This document shows positions 1 to 9,816 of a DNA stretch of 64,000 bases, one piece after another. The stretch is from the NCBI RefSeq assembly GCF_030410375.1, contig NZ_JAUHHE010000001.1, positions 275,347 through 339,346 of the forward strand, written 5' to 3'. The first letter of the stretch is position 1. The number at the start of each line of letters is the position of its first letter. The stretch is from Zwartia vadi. GTDB taxonomy: Bacteria; Pseudomonadota; Gammaproteobacteria; Burkholderiales; Burkholderiaceae_B. The notes under the pieces are model-generated. The model did no database searches and was not told the DNA's origin. It saw nothing but the letters and a program-made list of their open reading frames with translations. Both the position numbers and the translations under genes were made by a program.

Positions 1-1659
1 AAAAAAACCTTTTGGAATCGTGAGATACAAAAGCGCTGTGAGAACAAATGTTCCCAAGGCAACGAACAAGGTCAAGGGCTGGTGTCTCAGGACAACTTTT
101 AATCCACGACTATAACTAGCGATTAAAGCCTCGATCCAGGCGTGCGTTTTACGAGCCACCCAGCCGTACTGTTCCTCATTTCCTGCCCGCAACAACCGCG
201 CGCACATCATCGGCGTGAGTGTGAGCGAAATAATCAAAGACAGAAAAATGGCAACGGCCAGTGTGACGGCAAACTCCCTGAACAAACGGCCAACCACTTC
301 GGTCATGAAGAGCAAAGGAATCAATACCGCAATCAGAGACAAGGTCAGTGACACCAGTGTGAAACCGATTTGCGATGCGCCCTTTAGTGCGGCCTGCATG
401 GGTTTTTCGCCGCGCTCAAGATAGCGTGCGATATTTTCAATCATAACGATCGCATCGTCCACGACAAAACCTGTCGCAATCGTCAGCGCCATCAAGGTCA
501 GGTTATTAATGCTGAAACCCACCAGATACATGATGCCAAACGTGCCGATCAAAGACAGCGGAACAACGATGCTGGGGATCAGGGTAGCTGTCAGCGTGCG
601 CAAGAAGACAAACGTCACCAAGACAACGAGACCAATCGCAATCAACATTTCGATCTGAACATCCTTGACCGATGCGCGAATCGTTTGCGTCCGATCCGAC
701 ATCACAATCACATCGAGATTACCAGGTAAAGCCGCCCTCAATTGAGGAAGCAATTTCTGGATACGATCCACCACTTCGATGACGTTCGCGCCTGGCTGAC
801 GCTGCACGTTCAATAAAATCGCTGGTTGCTGGTTTGCCCAGGCCGCCAGACGTGAGTCTTCGGCATCCATCACAACCTCGGCCACATCTCCGAGACGCAA
901 AGGCGCCTCGTTACGATAGGCCACAATTAGATCGCGATAGTCAGTAGGATTTCTCAGCTGGTCGTTCGCATCGATCGTGGTCGAACGAACAGGACCATCA
1001 AGCGTCCCTTTAGGTTGATTCACATTGGCCGAGACAACTGCCGCGCGGATATCCGCAAGCGCCAAACCATGAGCGGCTAGCGCCTGTGGATTAGCCTGTA
1101 TGCGCATAGCAGGTTTTTGTCCCCCGGCGATCGTGACAAGCCCAACGCCGGTGACTTGCGAGATCTTTTGTGCCATCCGTGTATCCACCAGATCTCTGAC
1201 TTGGGGGAGAGGAACCGTCGGTGATGTGATCGCGAGGGTGATGACAGCCGCATCGGCGGGATTGACTTTGTTATAGATGGGCGGCGCAGGCAAATCCCTG
1301 GGAAGCAGATTGGACGCAGCATTGATCGCAGCCTGGACTTGCTGCTCGGCCACATCAAGCGGCAGCGACAATGCAAACTGCAACGTAATGGATGAGGCGC
1401 CTGTTGTACTGTTTGAGGTCATCTGCCTCAAGCCCGGCATTTGACCAAACTGCCGCTCTAAAGGTGATGTCACCAACGCCGCCATGACTTCTGGACTTGC
1501 ACCAGGATAAAAAGTTGTCGTCTGTATGGTCGGGTAATCGACCTCTGGCAAAGAAGAGACTGGCAACCACTTATACGCAATCAGCCCGCACAGGAACATG
1601 GCGATCATCGCGAGCGTTGTCGCAACCGGTCGCAAGATAAAAGGGCGGGAGATGTTCAT
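1..1659 (-). CDS. RND multidrug efflux permease, MdtB/MdtC type (C-terminus cut by window edge)
   Basis: Inner-membrane proton-driven pump of the resistance-nodulation-division family. The frame is open from an ATG at 1659 to position 1, so about 553 of the usual ~1030 residues are present. The N-terminus begins [20 protein letters not shown], the usual first transmembrane helix, followed by the porter-domain start [11 protein letters not shown]. Adjacent aspartates in [13 protein letters not shown] at about residues 401-402 match the proton-relay pair of AcrB-like pumps. The last visible residues, [10 protein letters not shown], are a conserved RND motif at the start of the second half. The start lies 14 bp after the stop of the membrane-fusion gene, so the two form an operon. 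Similarity to MdtB/MuxB-like pumps is by motif recognition; the substrate is unknown. Confidence 0.9.
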   Translation of the reverse strand, partial: MNISRPFILRPVATTLAMIAMFLCGLIAYKWLPVSSLPEVDYPTIQTTTFYPGASPEVMAALVTSPLERQFGQMPGLRQMTSNSTTGASSITLQFALSLPLDVAEQQVQAAINAASNLLPRDLPAPPIYNKVNPADAAVITLAITSPTVPLPQVRDLVDTRMAQKISQVTGVGLVTIAGGQKPAMRIQANPQALAAHGLALADIRAAVVSANVNQPKGTLDGPVRSTTIDANDQLRNPTDYRDLIVAYRNEAPLRLGDVAEVVMDAEDSRLAAWANQQPAILLNVQRQPGANVIEVVDRIQKLLPQLRAALPGNLDVIVMSDRTQTIRASVKDVQIEMLIAIGLVVLVTFVFLRTLTATLIPSIVVPLSLIGTFGIMYLVGFSINNLTLMALTIATGFVVDDAIVMIENIARYLERGEKPMQAALKGASQIGFTLVSLTLSLIAVLIPLLFMTEVVGRLFREFAVTLAVAIFLSLIISLTLTPMMCARLLRAGNEEQYGWVARKTHAWIEALIASYSRGLKVVLRHQPLTLFVALGTFVLTALLYLTIPKGFF

Positions 1660-1673
1660 CGATGAGATGTCCG

Positions 1674-2885
1674 CTACGGTCTCGTCGAGCCTGTCGCACC
1701 ACTTCGCGGCGCGGCGCCAGCAGGTGTTGCCGCGGCATCGATCACACGCACCTTGGCGCCCTCGCGCAGCCGATCCGTTCCCTCGAGCACGACACGTTCC
1801 CCCGCTTTGATACCGTCAAGAATCACCAGGGCCTCCGCGGTGCGATCACCGACTTTCACCACACGTACCGAGGCCGTTCCGTCAGGTTCGACCACATAGA
1901 CAAATGCACCACGATTGCCCTGCTGAATCGCACCCGCAGGAATCGTGAGCGCATCCTTCACCGTGCGAACCTTCATCCTGACGTTGACGAATTGATTAGG
2001 AAACAAAGCATCGTCTTCATTCTTAAACTCCGCTTTTAACTTGACTGTGCCAGTGGAGATATCGATCTGATTATCGATCGACATCAATGTGCCGCGAGCC
2101 AGTTGCTTGGTATCAGAGCGATCATAGGCATTGACTTCTAATTTCTCACCGGCGAGCATCGGCTGACGCACGGCAGGCAGATCATTTTCAGGCAAGGTAA
2201 AGACGACTGATATGGGCTGCGTTTCAGTGATCACAACCAGACCAAGCGGATCATTCGCATTCACCAGATTGCCCGCATCGACGCGCCGTAAACCCAGTTT
2301 GCCGGAGATCGGAGCCGTGATCCGGGTGTAACTTAATTGCAATTTTGCGTTGTCGACCGCGGCTTGATCACTTTTGATTTGTCCTTCAAATTTTCTGACA
2401 AGTGCCGCTTGCGTATCAAGCAATTGCGGAGCAATCGAATCCTGCTTGCGAAGCGTTTGATAGCGCTGTAAATCACGCTTTGCATTCTCATATTGCGATT
2501 CATTTTGTTGTTGCGTCCCAATGGCCTGATTGAGCGCAACCTCATACGGACGCGGATCAATCAGCGCAAGAAGCGTCCCGGCCTTGACCTGTTGACCTTC
2601 TTTGAACAGCACCTCGAGCAACTCTCCCTGAACGCGGCTTCTAACCGTCACAGTATTGAGCGCCGTGACCGTACCCAACCCCCGCAAATAAATATCGAGA
2701 TCCTGTACGCGGGCGGCGACAACTCTGACAGGCGTACCAGCGCTCATTCCGGCAGGAGGGCCTTTAGGTGCGGGCTTTTGTGTCGTACCAAACCACCACC
2801 AACTCGCACCCGCCAGCGCCAAGGCAATAACCAGCCACATCAAGGGCGAGCGAAAAGCCGACCTTGCCACATTGCTTTCAGACAT
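1674..2885 (-). CDS. Efflux RND periplasmic adaptor subunit (membrane fusion protein, MdtA-like)
   Basis: A 403-residue HlyD/MdtA-family adaptor that links the inner-membrane RND pump to an outer-membrane channel. There is an N-terminal hydrophobic anchor at about residues 15-35. A lipoyl half-motif follows ([20 protein letters not shown]), then an alpha-helical hairpin rich in Q, the second lipoyl half and a beta-barrel ([17 protein letters not shown]). The ATG at 2885 is preferred over an in-frame start 30 bp upstream because a GGA-containing ribosome site sits just before it and the upstream residues are not hydrophobic or conserved in style. It is the first gene of the pair with the permease. 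No outer-membrane partner is seen in the window, though it could lie beyond the left edge. Confidence 0.9.
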   Translation of the reverse strand: MSESNVARSAFRSPLMWLVIALALAGASWWWFGTTQKPAPKGPPAGMSAGTPVRVVAARVQDLDIYLRGLGTVTALNTVTVRSRVQGELLEVLFKEGQQVKAGTLLALIDPRPYEVALNQAIGTQQQNESQYENAKRDLQRYQTLRKQDSIAPQLLDTQAALVRKFEGQIKSDQAAVDNAKLQLSYTRITAPISGKLGLRRVDAGNLVNANDPLGLVVITETQPISVVFTLPENDLPAVRQPMLAGEKLEVNAYDRSDTKQLARGTLMSIDNQIDISTGTVKLKAEFKNEDDALFPNQFVNVRMKVRTVKDALTIPAGAIQQGNRGAFVYVVEPDGTASVRVVKVGDRTAEALVILDGIKAGERVVLEGTDRLREGAKVRVIDAAATPAGAAPRSGATGSTRP

Positions 2886-2902
2886 ATGAGTTCCAGCAGG
2901 CC

Positions 2903-3655
2903 CTACAGGGCACAAAGGGTCATTTTGAAGGGCACGTCATAAGTGACGGCCTGCGGCCGTTGTTCGCCATCCTGTGAGGAATAGCGGATCCAGACCATAT
3001 ATTTATTGGCGCTGATTTCAGGGAATACGCCGGCTTTCCCGTCCACCCACACGCGTAACAACTGATAGGTTTTACCCGCAAGCATTTGCTGATAGGCGCC
3101 TTGCGGTGCAATCGCATCCGTTGGTTGACCGGTCTCGCGCAACAAACGCATCACCATGCTGATCCCTTCTTGCAAAGGCATGAGCGATGACATCCAGCGC
3201 TTCAAATCCGCACAACGCTGCGCTTCGGTTCTGTATTGCCACGCGTGGAAAGAAGGCATGTCAACCTGCGTGCCGCCACCCGGCACCGCCAAGCGGCCTC
3301 GTAAACTGCTTAGCCACTCATTGGCGCGCAATTCCTGTCCTGTTTTACCCGCAGCGTTCAAATTGCTAATCACACGCTCGATTTCAATGAGCATGGCTGT
3401 CAAGTTTTTAGGGTCGACACTCGGGTGGTCCTTGAGGGACTGCAAGACACCGCGCTGACGATCAAGATCCTGCAACACAGTGCCCTTCATATCCGTTCGC
3501 TCAGTTGCATCGAGCAAATCAAATAATGCCGCCAGCGCAACCTGATGATGTCTTGCATCACCAGGCTGGGCGAAGAACATCATTCGATCGAGCAGAGACT
3601 CCAGGCGCATCAGCGCACGGACTCGCTCATTAAACGGGTATTCAAAAAGAATCAC
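2903..3655 (-). CDS. zapD: Cell division protein ZapD
   Basis: A 250-residue protein that bundles FtsZ filaments and stabilises the Z ring in the cytoplasm. The start MILFEYPFNERVRALMRLE and the helical N-terminal half are characteristic of ZapD (formerly DUF1342). The length matches the family. It lies upstream of the efflux pair on the same strand with only 17 bp between its stop and the adaptor start, so read-through is possible although the functions are unrelated. In other betaproteobacteria zapD is found beside coaE and pilD, as here. Confidence 0.93.
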   Translation of the reverse strand: MILFEYPFNERVRALMRLESLLDRMMFFAQPGDARHHQVALAALFDLLDATERTDMKGTVLQDLDRQRGVLQSLKDHPSVDPKNLTAMLIEIERVISNLNAAGKTGQELRANEWLSSLRGRLAVPGGGTQVDMPSFHAWQYRTEAQRCADLKRWMSSLMPLQEGISMVMRLLRETGQPTDAIAPQGAYQQMLAGKTYQLLRVWVDGKAGVFPEISANKYMVWIRYSSQDGEQRPQAVTYDVPFKMTLCAL

Positions 3656-3713
3656 TGGTTTTCGTCATCCAAGCCAACTCTCGGCATCAGCGTTTGATTT
3701 AACGCTTTTAGCC

Positions 3714-4316
3714 TCACTTCGCTAGGTTACACCACGCTTTATGCAAGACCAATACTTGTTTTTCAAGTTCAATCAGTGTTGTCGTTGCCATATTGGAAAT
3801 TATATCGTCTGCGGCCGCGAGGCGCTCGGCTCGGGTGACCTGTGCAGCCATAATCCTTCGTATGGTCTCGACAGGAATGGCGCTTCTGGCATGCACGCGC
3901 GCGATCTGCGTCTCCTCTTCACAGTCCACCACGCAGAGGCGGTCGATGCGGTCCCGCCAGCGTCCAGACTCTATCAACAGAGGCACGACAAACACAGCAT
4001 AAATTCCCGTTGCTTCCCGGGCTTGTTTCAGCACCTCATCAGCGATCCGGGGATGCAAAATGCCTTCGAGCTCTTTGCGCCGGGCGACATCTGCAAAAAC
4101 GAGCTCTCTCATCCGGCCACGGTCGAGGGCGCCAGACGCATCAATCAGCTCAGATCCAAAGCGCTCGCGAATCGCCTCGATCGCTCCGCCCGCCGGTGCG
4201 GTCAGCTGATGAGCAATCAAGTCCGTATCGATCACTGTTGCCCCCCAGCTGGCCAAAAGGTTGGCAACGTGGGTTTTGCCTGAGCCAATTCCGCCGGTCA
4301 GACCTAACTTGAACAT
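3714..4316 (-). CDS. coaE: Dephospho-CoA kinase
   Basis: Phosphorylates the 3' hydroxyl of dephospho-CoA, the last step of coenzyme A synthesis. The 200-residue protein opens with the P-loop GLTGGIGSGKT and has the expected DTD and LLIESG segments for substrate binding. The ATG at 4316 was chosen over one 36 bp upstream because AGGAG sits 8 bases before it and the P-loop is then at residue 5, as usual. It lies 10 bp downstream of the prepilin peptidase gene, so the two are probably co-transcribed. The panC gene 2 kb away serves the same pathway further upstream. Confidence 0.95.
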   Translation of the reverse strand: MFKLGLTGGIGSGKTHVANLLASWGATVIDTDLIAHQLTAPAGGAIEAIRERFGSELIDASGALDRGRMRELVFADVARRKELEGILHPRIADEVLKQAREATGIYAVFVVPLLIESGRWRDRIDRLCVVDCEEETQIARVHARSAIPVETIRRIMAAQVTRAERLAAADDIISNMATTTLIELEKQVLVLHKAWCNLAK

Positions 4317-4326
4317 CCCGCTTCTC

Positions 4327-5025
4327 CTAGAAACTAGACCATAGCCAATCAAAAAACAGCATCAGGATACCGCCAAGTGCAAGACTTGGTCCAAAAGCCA
4401 TCGGTTCCCGCAGGCGTCTGCCCGCTAAAAATTTAGCCAATACGGCGACCAGCAAGCTGGTGCACGAAGCGATCAGCCACACAAAAGGCATGGACAGGCA
4501 CCCCAGCCAAGCGCCAATTGCAGCGGAAAACTTGAAATCTCCGTGTCCCATCAGGTCTCTGCCCCGCCATTTACCCATGACCATGCAGGGAAACCATAAA
4601 ACAATATAGCCCGCCGCTGCACCCCAGACCGATTGCTCAAGCGACTGTTCGCCCATGTCTGCCGCATGCCAAAGTAACCCGATCCACAGTAAGGGCAATG
4701 TCAACATATCGGGCAGCAACCGCGTGCGGGCATCGATTCGGGCAAGCAACAGCGAAACCGAACAATATAAAAATGCCGCCACTGCCCCAAGCTCCCAGCC
4801 CTTGTGGGTCGAGATGACAGCCCCGCAGAGACAAAGGAACAAGACCAGTAGGGCATCCTGCCACTGCAGCGCCCTGATCGCCGGCTCGTCATGCAACTGG
4901 CCACTATACACAAGCGTACCTGCCAAGATTTGCTGAGGGATTTGCCAGGATAGCCAGATGAGCGGCAACGATACGAGTAATCCCGCGAGTATCCCCAGGA
5001 AAGGTGCCAATCCGTCATCAGTCAC
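4327..5025 (-). CDS. Short prepilin peptidase (A24 family), lacking the N-methylase domain
   Basis: Membrane aspartyl protease that processes type IV prepilins or pseudopilins. Both catalytic-Asp contexts are visible: RIDARTRLLPD near the middle and the GxGD-type motif MGHGDFKFSAAIG. The protein is about 232 residues with some seven hydrophobic helices. Typical PilD is 280-290 residues and carries a cytosolic methyltransferase domain with two CxxC pairs between helices 1 and 2. Here that region is a short hydrophilic loop without cysteine pairs. The GTG start at 5025 is chosen because AAAGGA precedes it; an in-frame TTG at 5067 would add 14 residues. Neighbouring pilB and pilC, usual partners at this locus, are absent. 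It could be a TadV/CpaA-like peptidase or a degenerate PilD. Confidence 0.8.
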   Translation of the reverse strand: MTDDGLAPFLGILAGLLVSLPLIWLSWQIPQQILAGTLVYSGQLHDEPAIRALQWQDALLVLFLCLCGAVISTHKGWELGAVAAFLYCSVSLLLARIDARTRLLPDMLTLPLLWIGLLWHAADMGEQSLEQSVWGAAAGYIVLWFPCMVMGKWRGRDLMGHGDFKFSAAIGAWLGCLSMPFVWLIASCTSLLVAVLAKFLAGRRLREPMAFGPSLALGGILMLFFDWLWSSF

Positions 5026-5126
5026 TTTAATATTTCCTTTGCCAGTGACGTGCAGCGACGATGCCAAGTGCGTAAAATGCGTTCATTCTATGTAAGCTCC
5101 ATTAGTCTTAAATTGGGAAGACCAAC

Positions 5127-5903
5127 ATGTCAGGACAAACCGCAGGGCACTCCATACTCCCCGCCACGATTTACCGTTTTATCGCGATCGGTCTTCCCGT
5201 TTTGCTTGCTGGTTGCGCTCAAATGCAACAACAGATGCAGCAGCCAGGCTATTACAACCCTCCTGCTGCCAGCTCCACGACGGACGCCATTGAGCAGGCC
5301 GAATCGCCTTATGGCTCGCAAACTTTGCGTGCGCCAAGTCAGATCCAGATCGGCTTGAAAGGTCGAGGTAGCGATGCAGCGCCCGTACAGGGCACCAGTG
5401 CTTCAGCCAATCAAATGAGCCAATCAGGCCAGGTCGCTCAGTCAGGGCAAGGGCAGCAGCCTGTCACAACTGGTGCGACAGCAGCGCCTGCCGCTGCGGC
5501 AGATACACTCCAAGCAACGCTTTTCCCGGAGCCTTTGACTTTTGCCGGGACACTGCCTTGTTTTCATCCTGAAATGAAATGCTCCGCCCAGCGCATTACG
5601 ATCACGCTCGCGCCTAATGGCCGGTGGCGTGCTCGGGCAACCTACCTTGAGCAAGCCGCCCAAAGCGGCGCAGCCCTCACAGATCAGGGTTGCTGGCGCG
5701 CAATCCCGCAAGCTGTGCCGCGTATCGTCTTGCTCAATCCCTCAGGCAACGTGCGCGCCGAGCTCGCACAAACCTCTTCGAATGTCCTGCGCCTGATCTC
5801 GATCAATGGCGACTCTCCAAACTTGACATATACGCTCACGCGCCAGCCCGATCTGGATCCAATCGACGAGCTCAACAAAACAAAAGCGCCAACTTGTCCA
5901 TGA
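5127..5903 (+). CDS. Lipoprotein with NlpE-like domain
   Basis: A 258-residue predicted lipoprotein of unknown function. The signal region ends in a lipobox LLAGC with the lipid-carrying cysteine at residue 30. Residues 31-130 are a low-complexity Q/A/S/G-rich linker. From about residue 138 the segment FAGTLPC, then IT(I)TLAPNGRW and ATYLEQ, resembles the N-terminal domain of NlpE, the copper and envelope-stress lipoprotein that signals to Cpx in E. coli. NlpE has a CxxC pair, whereas here the cysteines are six residues apart (C145, C152), with two more at 189 and 257. GGGAAG stands six bases before the ATG. The NlpE relation is a judgement from motif layout. It faces the small LuxR gene tail to tail. 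Confidence 0.75.
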   Translation: MSGQTAGHSILPATIYRFIAIGLPVLLAGCAQMQQQMQQPGYYNPPAASSTTDAIEQAESPYGSQTLRAPSQIQIGLKGRGSDAAPVQGTSASANQMSQSGQVAQSGQGQQPVTTGATAAPAAAADTLQATLFPEPLTFAGTLPCFHPEMKCSAQRITITLAPNGRWRARATYLEQAAQSGAALTDQGCWRAIPQAVPRIVLLNPSGNVRAELAQTSSNVLRLISINGDSPNLTYTLTRQPDLDPIDELNKTKAPTCP

Positions 5904-5922
5904 CACGCCGCACCCAACGTTC

Positions 5923-6171
5923 TCACTCGGACTCTGGATTGGTACATAACTCTGGATTGGTACACACTTCTCGCGCGAGCTGAACTGCGTTGCGCACGCC
6001 CATTTTGTGAAAAATGCGTGCGCGATGCGCCTCTACCGTACGCATTGAAATACCCAATTCGATTGCAATGTATTTATTTGACCGCCCCTCAGCCACAGGG
6101 TGGATCACGTCACGCTCGCGTGCGGTCAACGCTCGCCAACCCGCCCCGCGGGTGTCATCTTGATGCTTCAT
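5923..6171 (-). CDS. Stand-alone LuxR/NarL-type DNA-binding protein
   Basis: An 82-residue protein that is almost entirely one LuxR-type helix-turn-helix domain: LTARERDVIHPVAEG, SNKYIAIELGISMRTVEAHR and KMGVRNAVQLARE. This is the output-domain style of FixJ/NarL response regulators, but there is no receiver domain and no upstream coding remnant. A strong GGAGG stands five bases before the ATG, so it looks like a complete small gene rather than a fragment. The last residues contain a six-residue duplication, CTNPEL followed by CTNPES, encoded by an 18-bp tandem repeat. The target genes and any partner sensor are unknown. Confidence 0.7.
   Translation of the reverse strand: MKHQDDTRGAGWRALTARERDVIHPVAEGRSNKYIAIELGISMRTVEAHRARIFHKMGVRNAVQLAREVCTNPELCTNPESE
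5931..5966. repeat. 18-bp tandem duplication at the 3' end of the small LuxR gene
   Basis: Two adjacent 18-bp units, actctggattggtacata and actctggattggtacaca, differ by one base. The duplication is in frame with the LuxR-like gene and adds six residues to its C-terminus. Confidence 0.9.
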
Positions 6172-6344
6172 CTTCCCTCCGTATCAACACGCTACGAAGT
6201 CTGGCAGAACAAAACCTCAAGGGTAAGCTGTCAAATCTGACAGGCGGATTTACCCTAGGTACCTCTTGACACTTTCAACAAGAGCATGATCAGAGTTAAT
6301 TGCTCTGGCATGAAGCGAACGACGCGACACGCAAGAGATGCGCG

Positions 6345-7217
<873 letters not shown>

Positions 7218-8096
7218 TCAAACCGCCGCGCTGGTGTAAGCCAGGCGCACATAAATAGGTGCGTAGGGTTCAGCCTGTGTGATTTCAAGCAATGATTCTC
7301 GGGAGAGTTCGAGTAGCGCAAGAAAGTGAACCACCACCACCGCAACCGCGGCGCCCTCTGAGATGCGCTCCATGAACAGCTCGCCGAACTCGATGAACCG
7401 CACATCCGACAGCCTGCGCAAAATGTGTGTCATATGATCACGCACCGATAACTGCTCGCGCGTGATGTGATGATGGGCGTTCAGTTTGGCGCGTTTAAGA
7501 ATATCGATCCAGGCTTGTCGCAAATCCTCGACACTGACTTCTGGCAAGGCGCGCTCAACCCGTAAGTCTGCAAACGCCTGCGCACGTTGAAAATCTCGGC
7601 CAAGCTGAGGAAGCGCATCGAGCCGCTGCGCGGCAAGCTTCATCTGCTCATATTCAAGCAAGCGTCGCACCAACTCAGCGCGGGGGTCTTCTGGTTCTTC
7701 GCCGGAATCTGTTTTCTTGACGGGCAACAACATGCGCGCTTTGATCTCGATCAGCATTGCGGCCATCAGGAGATACTCGGCGGCAAGCTCGAGGTTGTGC
7801 ATCCGGATCTGATCGACATACGACAAATACTGCCGTGTCACTTCAGCCATGGGAATATCCAGAACGTTGAAGTTCTGTTTACGAATCAGATAAAGCAATA
7901 AATCAAGAGGTCCCTGGAACGTTTCCAGAAAGACCTCGAGCGCGTCAGGCGGAATGTACAGATCATTCGGGAGCGCAAATAATGGCTCGCCATACAGCCG
8001 AGCAAGAGCAACCGCATCAATCACATCCGGCGTGGTGTCGATTGACGGATCAACGAGCGCGCTCAGTCGCTCGCCCGAAACTGGATTCGAGGCCAT
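7218..8096 (-). CDS. scpA: Segregation and condensation protein A
   Basis: The kleisin subunit of the SMC-ScpAB condensin, which organises and separates the chromosome. The 292-residue protein contains the typical start of the N-terminal domain, ETFQGPLDLLLYLIRKQNFN, then DIPMAEVTRQYLSYV and a conserved middle segment (EYLLMAAMLIEIKARMLLP). The C-terminal winged-helix region (VVHFLALLELSRESLLEITQ) closes it. An N-terminal extension of about 40 residues precedes the core, as is common in betaproteobacteria. Neither scpB nor smc is in the window. It lies 6 bp downstream of the DUF3460 gene. Confidence 0.95.
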   Translation of the reverse strand: MASNPVSGERLSALVDPSIDTTPDVIDAVALARLYGEPLFALPNDLYIPPDALEVFLETFQGPLDLLLYLIRKQNFNVLDIPMAEVTRQYLSYVDQIRMHNLELAAEYLLMAAMLIEIKARMLLPVKKTDSGEEPEDPRAELVRRLLEYEQMKLAAQRLDALPQLGRDFQRAQAFADLRVERALPEVSVEDLRQAWIDILKRAKLNAHHHITREQLSVRDHMTHILRRLSDVRFIEFGELFMERISEGAAVAVVVVHFLALLELSRESLLEITQAEPYAPIYVRLAYTSAAV

Positions 8097-8102
8097 CCGC
8101 GT

Positions 8103-8291
8103 TTAGTCGTTCTGATAGACGTAAGGATTTTGCCGCACACGCGCTTGCTTGAAGCCTTCGATCAACTCCGGATCCTGTGGTCGATCCCACAAGCGTGCGC
8201 GTCCATCACGCTGACGTTGCTCGATATCGGGGTGTTCCGTCTTGAGTTTTTGAAGGAACTGTGTGATTTCGGAGGTGTATTGGTCTGCCAT
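8103..8291 (-). CDS. DUF3460 family protein
   Basis: A 62-residue soluble, highly charged protein of unknown function. The pattern YTSEITQFLQKLKTEHP, followed by a WDRP segment and QNPYVYQ near the end, matches DUF3460 proteins, which I know mainly from Burkholderiales. It is the first gene before scpA and panC, with a 6-bp gap to scpA. Nothing in the sequence suggests catalysis. The tight linkage to scpA is the only functional hint. Confidence 0.8.
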   Translation of the reverse strand: MADQYTSEITQFLQKLKTEHPDIEQRQRDGRARLWDRPQDPELIEGFKQARVRQNPYVYQND

Positions 8292-8342
8292 AACTCGTCA
8301 ACAAAAGGTTAGACTGCCTGCTAGTGTACTGTAGAGCCACCC

Positions 8343-9758
8343 ATGTCTAGCGACCCCCTCGAGCCACCCACCCCCGCTGAGCGTATCTTGCCGTTTATTG
8401 TCGGCTGCGCGCTCCTCATGCAGATGCTGGATTCAACAATCGTCATGACCGCCCTGCCGGCCATGGCACGCGATTTGAACTCTGATCCGATCAGCATGAA
8501 CATCACGATTACGTCTTATCTAATCGCTGTCGCGATGTTCGTGCCGGTAAGCGGTTGGGCGGCTGACCGCTACGGCGCGCGCAGGGTATTTATCGCGGCC
8601 ATTGCGCTCTTTTCCCTCAGCTCACTGACCTGCGCCCTGTCGAGTTCGCTTACTCAACTGGTGATATCCCGGGTCGTGCAGGGCCTGGGGGGGGCCATGA
8701 TGGTTCCCGTAGGGAGGATCATTCTTCTCAGAACCATCCCTAAGCATAATTTATTAAAGGCGATGGCGTTCCTGTCGATGCCCGCCTTGATAGGCCCTAT
8801 GGCCGGTCCCCCGCTGGGCGGCCTGTTGGTGACCTACGCCTCCTGGCACTGTATCTTTCTCATCAACATTCCCATCGGCATCCTGGGCATTTGGCTGATC
8901 ATGCGTTTCGTCAAAAAACTGCCTTCCGATGCACAGTCTCCCCGGCTCGATGTCGTGGGCTTTTTACTCAGCGCAATCAGCATGGCCGCCCTGGTAAGTG
9001 GTTTTGAATCTCTTGGACAGGGTGGGACCTCAGCCCTGATTTCCCTGGTCATCATCGGAACGGGTCTACTCACAGGCTATCTGTACGTGCTGCATGCACG
9101 CCGGCACCCCAATCCTATTCTGGATTTGAACCTGCTGCGGATTCCGACTTTTCGCACAGCGGTTCTCGCAGGAAACCTCTGCCGTTTTGGTGTCGGTGCT
9201 ACACCCTATCTGCTCGCGCTCCTGCTGCAGATAGGATTTGGCATGAGCGCGCTTTCAGCAGGCCTCATCACCTTTGTCGGGGCTGTCGGCTCATTGATGA
9301 TGAAAATGGCTGCGCCGCGCATTCTCAACCGCTGGGGCTACCGACATGTATTAACAGTCAATGCCATCCTGACAGGAGCCAGTCTAGCTGCCTGTGCAAG
9401 CTTCACAGCCGATATGCCTGCAATCATCATGTTGGGCATACTGTTGATCGGAGGGTTTTTCCGCTCCCTGCAGTTCACAGCAGTCAACACGCTTGCCTAT
9501 GCAGACATCGCGCATGCTGGCATGAGCCGTGCGAGTAGTTTCGCCGCCATGGCACAGCAGCTGGGCATCAGCCTCGGCGTGGGTATCGCAGCCGAAGCGC
9601 TCAGTCTAAGTATGGCCTGGCGGGGCAGCGACACACTCATCGCTGCCGATGTGATGGTCGGTTTTATTGTCATTGGAACGTTATGCGCGCTTGCCAGCCT
9701 GTCTTTCTGGAGACTCTCCCCTGCTGCAGGAGAGTCTCTCAGACAATCACGCGAGTAA
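8343..9758 (+). CDS. MFS multidrug exporter, DHA2 (14-helix) type
   Basis: A 471-residue inner-membrane transporter of the EmrB/QacA group, most like the HsrA/MdtD branch. Helix 1 holds MQMLDSTIVMTALPAMARDL, the D1 motif of DHA2 exporters. The loop-2-3 motif A appears as GWAADRYGARRVF, and motif C as ALIGPMAGPPLGG. About 14 hydrophobic segments are visible. The probable role is proton-coupled export of drugs or metabolites; the substrate cannot be read from the sequence. No strong ribosome site precedes the ATG. A short divergent spacer separates it from the DUF3460 gene. Confidence 0.88.
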   Translation: MSSDPLEPPTPAERILPFIVGCALLMQMLDSTIVMTALPAMARDLNSDPISMNITITSYLIAVAMFVPVSGWAADRYGARRVFIAAIALFSLSSLTCALSSSLTQLVISRVVQGLGGAMMVPVGRIILLRTIPKHNLLKAMAFLSMPALIGPMAGPPLGGLLVTYASWHCIFLINIPIGILGIWLIMRFVKKLPSDAQSPRLDVVGFLLSAISMAALVSGFESLGQGGTSALISLVIIGTGLLTGYLYVLHARRHPNPILDLNLLRIPTFRTAVLAGNLCRFGVGATPYLLALLLQIGFGMSALSAGLITFVGAVGSLMMKMAAPRILNRWGYRHVLTVNAILTGASLAACASFTADMPAIIMLGILLIGGFFRSLQFTAVNTLAYADIAHAGMSRASSFAAMAQQLGISLGVGIAAEALSLSMAWRGSDTLIAADVMVGFIVIGTLCALASLSFWRLSPAAGESLRQSRE

Positions 9759-9781
9759 GACTGCTCATCCATCAGCAGTCT
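9758..9781 (+). terminator. Stem-loop after the MFS gene
   Basis: An 8-bp perfect inverted repeat (agactgct and agcagtct, loop of 8) begins within the stop codon of the MFS gene. There is no T-run after it, so it may only stabilise the 3' end or work with a factor. Confidence 0.4.
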
Positions 9782-9789
9782 CGCCCAAG

Positions 9790-9816
9790 AGTCGACTTTC
9801 TTATCAGTCGACTTTC
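9790..9816. repeat. 11-bp direct repeat at the MFS/Bug gene junction
   Basis: The sequence agtcgactttc occurs twice with a 16-bp period, at 9790-9800 and 9806-9816. The second copy lies in the last codons of the minus-strand Bug receptor gene. Confidence 0.85.

Noticed and set aside
142..424. Two overlapping 69-codon plus-strand frames near the left edge
   Set aside because: Both are antisense to the RND permease, whose frame is continuous through this region with family motifs.
3690..3713. Terminator for coaE (agcgtt/aacgct hairpin)
   Set aside because: The T-run lies on the wrong side for the minus-strand gene and the stem is only 6 bp.
3741..4283. 180-codon frame opposite coaE
   Set aside because: A shadow of coaE; the product is rich in C, R and H as expected from reverse reading.
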